From JAGQIB01 sp041393395 (GTDB lineage Bacteria; ARS69), in NCBI GenBank assembly GCA_041393395.1, contig JAWKKG010000008.1, positions 1 through 64,000 on the forward strand: 64,000 nucleotides of DNA, in the 5' to 3' direction. Positions 60,247-64,000 of the stretch are shown piece by piece. The translations under genes were made by a program, and so were the position numbers. The notes beneath the pieces were generated by a model. It was not told the DNA's origin, did not search any database, and saw nothing but the letters and a program-made list of their open reading frames with translations. Position 1 is the stretch's first letter; each line of letters opens with the position of its first letter.

Positions 60247-61185
60247 GTGCGTCGCTGGCTCGTCATCGTGGCTTCCCTCGCGATCGTGCTCGCGCTGGTG
60301 AAGGTCGTCGGTTTCCGCGAGGTCGCGGACACCTGGCGTTCCGTGGCGCCCGCCGCGATCGCGGTGTCGGTGCTTGCCTACTATGCATCCCTCGCCGTGC
60401 GGATCCTCGCGTGGCGGGTCCTGATCGGCGCCGATTCTCCCCCGTACCGGCGACTCGCCGGTCCGCTCGCGATCGGATTCGTGCTCGGGCACGTGGCCCC
60501 CGCGAAGTCGGGCGAACCGGTGGCCGCCCTGCTCGCCGCCCGCGCTTCCGGTCTGCCTCTGTCCCGCACCCTGTCCGTGCTCGCCGCCGAGCGCGGCCTC
60601 CAGCTCCTCACACTCCTGGCGACGTTCCTCCCGGCCGCGGCCCGGACCGCCGGCTCGGTGCTCGCCGTCCGGAGCGCGCTCCCGGCCGCGGCCGTCGCGC
60701 TCGTCCTCGTGCTGCTCGGGTTCCTCCGCGCCCCCGCCCTGCTCGCCTGGCTCCGGCCGCGTCTCGCCGCGCTGCCGCGCGTCGGCCCGGGCGCGGCTCG
60801 CTTCGCGGATCAGCTCCGCGCGCTGCTGCTCGATCGCGGTCGGCTCGTCCGACTCGTTCCGGTGGGAATCCTGTTCTGGACTCTTCAGTACGTGTCGCTG
60901 TGGGCGATCCTCCGCGGGGGCGGAGCGGCCGTCAACCTGATCGAGGCGGCGACCGTCGCCGGCGCGGCCATTCTCGGGGGGACTCTGACCCTGCTGCCGC
61001 TCGGGACCCAGGACGGAATCAGCGCGCTCGTCCTGGGCGGGCTCGGCGTGCCGCTTGCGCGCGGGTTCTCGCTCGCGCTCTTCCACACGGCGCTGTCCCT
61101 GGGGTGCGGCGCGGCCCTGGCCCTGATCGCCCCGGCGCTCGCCGGCCGCGACACGCCGGCGACGCGCCGCGAGGAAACCGACTGA
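60247..61185 (+). CDS. UPF0104/AglD-type lysylphosphatidylglycerol-synthase-like membrane protein
   Basis: A 312-residue protein with about eight membrane helices of the UPF0104 family (MprF flippase-like, archaeal AglD). Typical features: the H-V-A-P-A-K-S-G-E-P-V motif in the second third and G-T-Q-D-G-I-S-A-L near the end. The family moves or modifies lipid-linked substrates. The GTG start has GGAGGTGAACCC. It is divergent from the sulfatase gene (49-base gap, where both promoters must fit) and convergent with the radical SAM genes (7-base gap). Confidence 0.88.
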   Translation: MRRWLVIVASLAIVLALVKVVGFREVADTWRSVAPAAIAVSVLAYYASLAVRILAWRVLIGADSPPYRRLAGPLAIGFVLGHVAPAKSGEPVAALLAARASGLPLSRTLSVLAAERGLQLLTLLATFLPAAARTAGSVLAVRSALPAAAVALVLVLLGFLRAPALLAWLRPRLAALPRVGPGAARFADQLRALLLDRGRLVRLVPVGILFWTLQYVSLWAILRGGGAAVNLIEAATVAGAAILGGTLTLLPLGTQDGISALVLGGLGVPLARGFSLALFHTALSLGCGAALALIAPALAGRDTPATRREETD

Positions 61186-61192
61186 TCGAGCC

Positions 61193-62665
61193 TCAGATCC
61201 AGCCGAGCGCCTTGCGGCGGAGGAACGCCTTGCCGAGGCGCCAGGTCTGCGCGAAGTCGTCGCGCGAGCGGAACGCCCGCTTGACCATCAGGCCGATGTA
61301 CTGCGGACGGAGGTAGTACTCGCGGTAGGCGCGCGTGGCGTAGTCCTCGATCTGATCCTGCGTGAGGCCGCCCTTGCCGTTCTTCTCGTAACTCACGGCC
61401 GCCTTCGAGAATCCGTCGTGCTGCGACCAGTCCTCGCCCGAGACCAGCGCACCTTCCTTCTCGACCTCGGCCAGGAGTCGGGTGCCCGGCAGCGGCGTCG
61501 CGATCCCGAACTGGCAGAATTCCGCGTTCAGGTTGTACGCGTACTCGATCGTCCGCTCCACGGTGTCCTGCGTGTCCCACGGGAAGCCGAGGATGAAGCA
61601 GTTGTGGACGTCGATGCCGGCTTCCTTGGTCCAGCGCGTGGCGTTCTCGATCGCCTCGACCTTGATGTTCTTCTTCATCTTGTCGAGGATGTCCTGGCTC
61701 GCGCTCTCGCAGCCGTACAGGATGCGCGAGCAGCCCGCCTTCTTCATCTCCTTCAGGAGATCGAGGTCCATGCGATCCGGTCGGCACTGCGGCGACCACG
61801 TCAGGTCCAGGTTCTTCTCCTGGAGAAGGCGGCAGACCTGCATGACCCGCTCGCGGTTCAGCTCGAAGATGTCGTCGTCCACGCGGATCTCGCGAACGCC
61901 GAACTCGCGGTGGAGGTGCTCCATCTCCGCCACGACGCGCTCGGCGGACTGGTAGCGCCACTTGTGCCCGTAGATCGTCTGCGGGAACCAGCAGTAGATG
62001 CACTGGTACGGACAACCGCGACTCGTGATCATGGTGGCCGCCGGCTTCCGGCGGAACACGCTCTCGTGGTACTTGGAGAAGTCGATCAGGTCGTAGGCCG
62101 GAAACGGCAACGCGTCCAGATCCGCCACGTGCCGGTAGCCGCCGACCTCCTCGACCCGGCCGTCCTCGTGGCGCACCGAGCTGCCTTCGATCGCGCGCCA
62201 GTCGCCGCCCGCGGCCATCGCGTCCACGAGCTCGCGCAACGATTCGTCGTACTCGCCGCGGAGCGCCACGTCGACGCACGGCGTATCGCGCACGACCTGC
62301 GTGCCGAGCGGCGTGACGAACGGTCCCACGAAAACGACCCGCGTCTGCGTCTTCTCCTTCACGGCCGCGGCCAGCGCCTTGTCGACGTGGATCTTGATCT
62401 GCTCCACGTACAGCACGAGCAGATCCGCCGCGTGCGCCACGACCTTCGGCACGAGCTCGTCGTACGACACGCCCTCGGCCTGGCAGTCGATGTACGCGAC
62501 GTCGTGCCCCGCATCGCGGAGGATCGCCGCCGCCTGCAGGTTGAGGTAGCTGTACGTGATCTCGCCGGTCACGGAGAGCGCCGGGAAACGTCGGCCGCCC
62601 TTCGTGAAGTGCGACTCCGGAGTCCAGTCCAGCGTCGGCGGCGTGTCGACGAACAGGATCTTCAA
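61193..62665 (-). CDS. B12-binding radical SAM protein, first copy
   Basis: A 490-residue radical SAM enzyme. Residues 1 to about 150 form a cobalamin-binding-like Rossmann domain (starts I-L-F-V-D-T-P-P; later L-L-V-L-Y-V-E-Q). The radical SAM barrel carries the CxxxCxxC cluster motif R-G-C-P-Y-Q-C-I-Y-C near residues 218-226, and G-C-E-S-A-S as the family GGE-like segment. A C-terminal helical extension ends K-A-L-G-W-I. Such proteins methylate or rearrange carbon centres of lipids, cofactors or peptides; no specific product is suggested. TTG start in a TTGA overlap with the second copy. Confidence 0.92.
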   Translation of the reverse strand: MKILFVDTPPTLDWTPESHFTKGGRRFPALSVTGEITYSYLNLQAAAILRDAGHDVAYIDCQAEGVSYDELVPKVVAHAADLLVLYVEQIKIHVDKALAAAVKEKTQTRVVFVGPFVTPLGTQVVRDTPCVDVALRGEYDESLRELVDAMAAGGDWRAIEGSSVRHEDGRVEEVGGYRHVADLDALPFPAYDLIDFSKYHESVFRRKPAATMITSRGCPYQCIYCWFPQTIYGHKWRYQSAERVVAEMEHLHREFGVREIRVDDDIFELNRERVMQVCRLLQEKNLDLTWSPQCRPDRMDLDLLKEMKKAGCSRILYGCESASQDILDKMKKNIKVEAIENATRWTKEAGIDVHNCFILGFPWDTQDTVERTIEYAYNLNAEFCQFGIATPLPGTRLLAEVEKEGALVSGEDWSQHDGFSKAAVSYEKNGKGGLTQDQIEDYATRAYREYYLRPQYIGLMVKRAFRSRDDFAQTWRLGKAFLRRKALGWI

Positions 62666-64000
62666 GTGCGCTCCCCCGCCGCCTTGCGCGACTTCCCGAA
62701 GTAATCCACGAAGCTCTTGAGGCCGTGGAGCTTCGTCTTCACGTCGGACAGGTTGCGGATGTTCCCCGCGATCGTCTTCATCTGCTTGGGACGCAGGTAG
62801 AAGCTCTTGAGGCCGAGGTCCACCAGCTCCTCGATCTCGCGCATCGACAGGCCCGGCACGTCGACCACGCCGCGCTGCTCGCGGTCCTCGTCGACCCAGT
62901 CACCCCAGTCGGAAGCGACGACGTAGCCGTTGCGCTTCGCCCACTCGTAGTAGGAGGTCCCCGGATAGGCCGCGACGCCGGTGAACTGGCAGGTGTCGAT
63001 GTCCAGCTCCTGCGCGAACCGGATCGTCTGCATCGCCGTCTCGCGGGTCTCGCCGGGTCCGCCGATCATGAAGCAGCCGTGGATCCGGATGCCGGCGCGC
63101 TTCGCGTTCTGCGCGTACTCGCGCATCTTCTCCGTGCCGATGCCCTTCTTGATGCGCTTGAGCATCTCATCGTTCCCGAACTCGAAGCCGGTGCAGAACA
63201 TCCGTGCGCCCGACTCCTTCATGAGCTTCAGCGTGTCCAGATCCGTGAGATCCGGACGCGCGTTGCAGCTCCAGCTGATCTTGCGGTTCAGCCCGCGGTC
63301 GATGATGCCCTGGCAGATCTCGCGCAGGCGATCCTGGTGCGTCGACAGCGTCAGTGTGTCGTCCTCGAACATGACCTCGCGGAGATTCGGAAACAGATCG
63401 AGGTCGTACTCGATCTCGTCCAGCACGCGGGCCGGCGAGTGCGTGCGGTAGCGGTGTCCGTACATCACCTGCGGCAGCTGACAGAACGTGCACTTCGCGG
63501 GACACCCGCGGCCGCCGATCAGCGTGATGAACGGGTACAGCTTGCCCGCGTCGTGGTAGTCCATGATGTCGATGTGGTGCCACGCCGGGAACGGCAACGA
63601 GTCCATGTCCTCGATCATCGGCCGCTCGGCCTCGTGCACGACGTCGCCGTCCGCGAGACGCGACAGCCCGGCGACGCCCTCCACCGTCCCGCGATCCGCG
63701 ACCTCGCGCAGCGTGTAGTCGTACTCGCGACGCGTCACCGCATCCAGATAGCCCGCCCCGCGGCGCAGCGTGTCCTCCGGCTCGGCGGATACGTGCGATC
63801 CCACCATCACGGTCAGCGCGCCGCCGGTGGCCTCGCGCGCGAGCCGCGTATGCTCGAGATCGGAAAGGATCGAGGGCGTGGTCGCGTACACCACCACGAG
63901 ATCCGGTCGGAACGCGCGAATCGCGTCCGTGGTCTCCTGCGGGGGCATGTCCTTCGCCTGAGCATCCAGGAACTTGCACTCGTGACCGGCCGCCTCGAGC
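62662..64000 (-). CDS. B12-binding radical SAM protein, second copy, 5' end outside window
   Basis: A paralogue of the first copy. The frame is open through the right window edge (…A-A-G-H-E-C-K-F-L-D-A-Q-A-K-D) so the true start is beyond 64000; an internal ATG at 63948 is not the start. Visible: cobalamin-domain end (V-V-V-Y-A-T-T-P), radical SAM motif R-G-C-P-A-K-C-T-F-C, G-F-E-F-G-N, and H-G-C-F-M-I-G-G-P-G. The tandem arrangement suggests two enzymes acting in sequence on one pathway. Confidence 0.92.
   Translation of the reverse strand, partial: LEAAGHECKFLDAQAKDMPPQETTDAIRAFRPDLVVVYATTPSILSDLEHTRLAREATGGALTVMVGSHVSAEPEDTLRRGAGYLDAVTRREYDYTLREVADRGTVEGVAGLSRLADGDVVHEAERPMIEDMDSLPFPAWHHIDIMDYHDAGKLYPFITLIGGRGCPAKCTFCQLPQVMYGHRYRTHSPARVLDEIEYDLDLFPNLREVMFEDDTLTLSTHQDRLREICQGIIDRGLNRKISWSCNARPDLTDLDTLKLMKESGARMFCTGFEFGNDEMLKRIKKGIGTEKMREYAQNAKRAGIRIHGCFMIGGPGETRETAMQTIRFAQELDIDTCQFTGVAAYPGTSYYEWAKRNGYVVASDWGDWVDEDREQRGVVDVPGLSMREIEELVDLGLKSFYLRPKQMKTIAGNIRNLSDVKTKLHGLKSFVDYFGKSRKAAGERT

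Noticed and set aside
1..64000. tRNA, rRNA, CRISPR arrays, full insertion sequences and riboswitches
   Set aside because: I looked for their typical patterns and saw none; without a covariance search small RNAs cannot be excluded.

Overview
This 64 kb, very GC-rich window comes from a didermal bacterium. It carries an LpxL-like acyltransferase, a stand-alone lipoprotein, a secreted protein with a T9SS/FlgD-type C-terminal domain, and a meso-diaminopimelate type MurE. Genes are tightly packed with many ATGA, GTGA and TTGA stop/start overlaps, and GTG and TTG starts are common. The gene mix (SWIB domain with a histone-H1-like tail, a FPNPWNP-type C-terminal sorting domain, MglA with PilT ATPases, polysaccharide genes) suggests a candidate phylum near the FCB group, such as Eisenbacteria or Krumholzibacteriota. 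That placement is inference; no rRNA or tRNA gene was seen.

Region 1 (1-13.3 kb): on the minus strand, a truncated TPR protein and an MglA-like GTPase. On the plus strand, an acyltransferase/glycosyltransferase pair and a hydroxyacyl-CoA dehydrogenase/enoyl-CoA hydratase fusion. Next come a minus-strand SWIB/histone-like protein and a plus-strand orphan tandem-BMC (microcompartment shell) protein. They are followed by a plus-strand FHA - HEAT-repeat Ser/Thr kinase - PilT - PilT operon that looks like a phospho-signalling module for pilus retraction.

Region 2 (12.8-35.6 kb, all minus strand): a nearly complete dcw cluster read from about 35.5 kb down: mraZ-rsmH-ftsL-ftsI-murE-murF-mraY-murD-ftsW-murG-murC-murB-ftsQ-ftsA-ftsZ. 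It continues into recG, an nfeD-type protease, an SPFH/stomatin partner, a DUF456 protein and a SprT-like metalloprotein. No ddl is present. Upstream of mraZ are four TGGG repeats that look like MraZ boxes over a promoter. An imperfect 185-bp palindrome lies between ftsA and ftsZ.

Region 3 (35.7-60.2 kb, minus strand): a lipoprotein gene followed by a second large palindrome and a strong intrinsic terminator. Then comes a surface-glycan locus: GT-C-like membrane proteins, GT2 and GT4 glycosyltransferases, a Wzx-type flippase, a Gfo/Idh/MocA dehydrogenase, polyprenyl-phosphate sugar synthases, an unusual GT2 + sugar-phosphate-transferase fusion, an amidohydrolase, a secreted beta-propeller protein and a sulfatase-like membrane enzyme.

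Region 4 (60.2-64 kb): a plus-strand UPF0104/AglD-type membrane protein and two overlapping minus-strand B12-binding radical SAM paralogues, the second running off the window.

The most unusual signals are the two CTAG-bounded palindromes, each beginning at the TAG stop codon of its upstream gene, the orphan BMC-T shell gene, the FHA/HEAT-kinase/twin-PilT operon, and the glycosyltransferase-PGT fusion that appears to lack the catalytic Asp-Glu pair.
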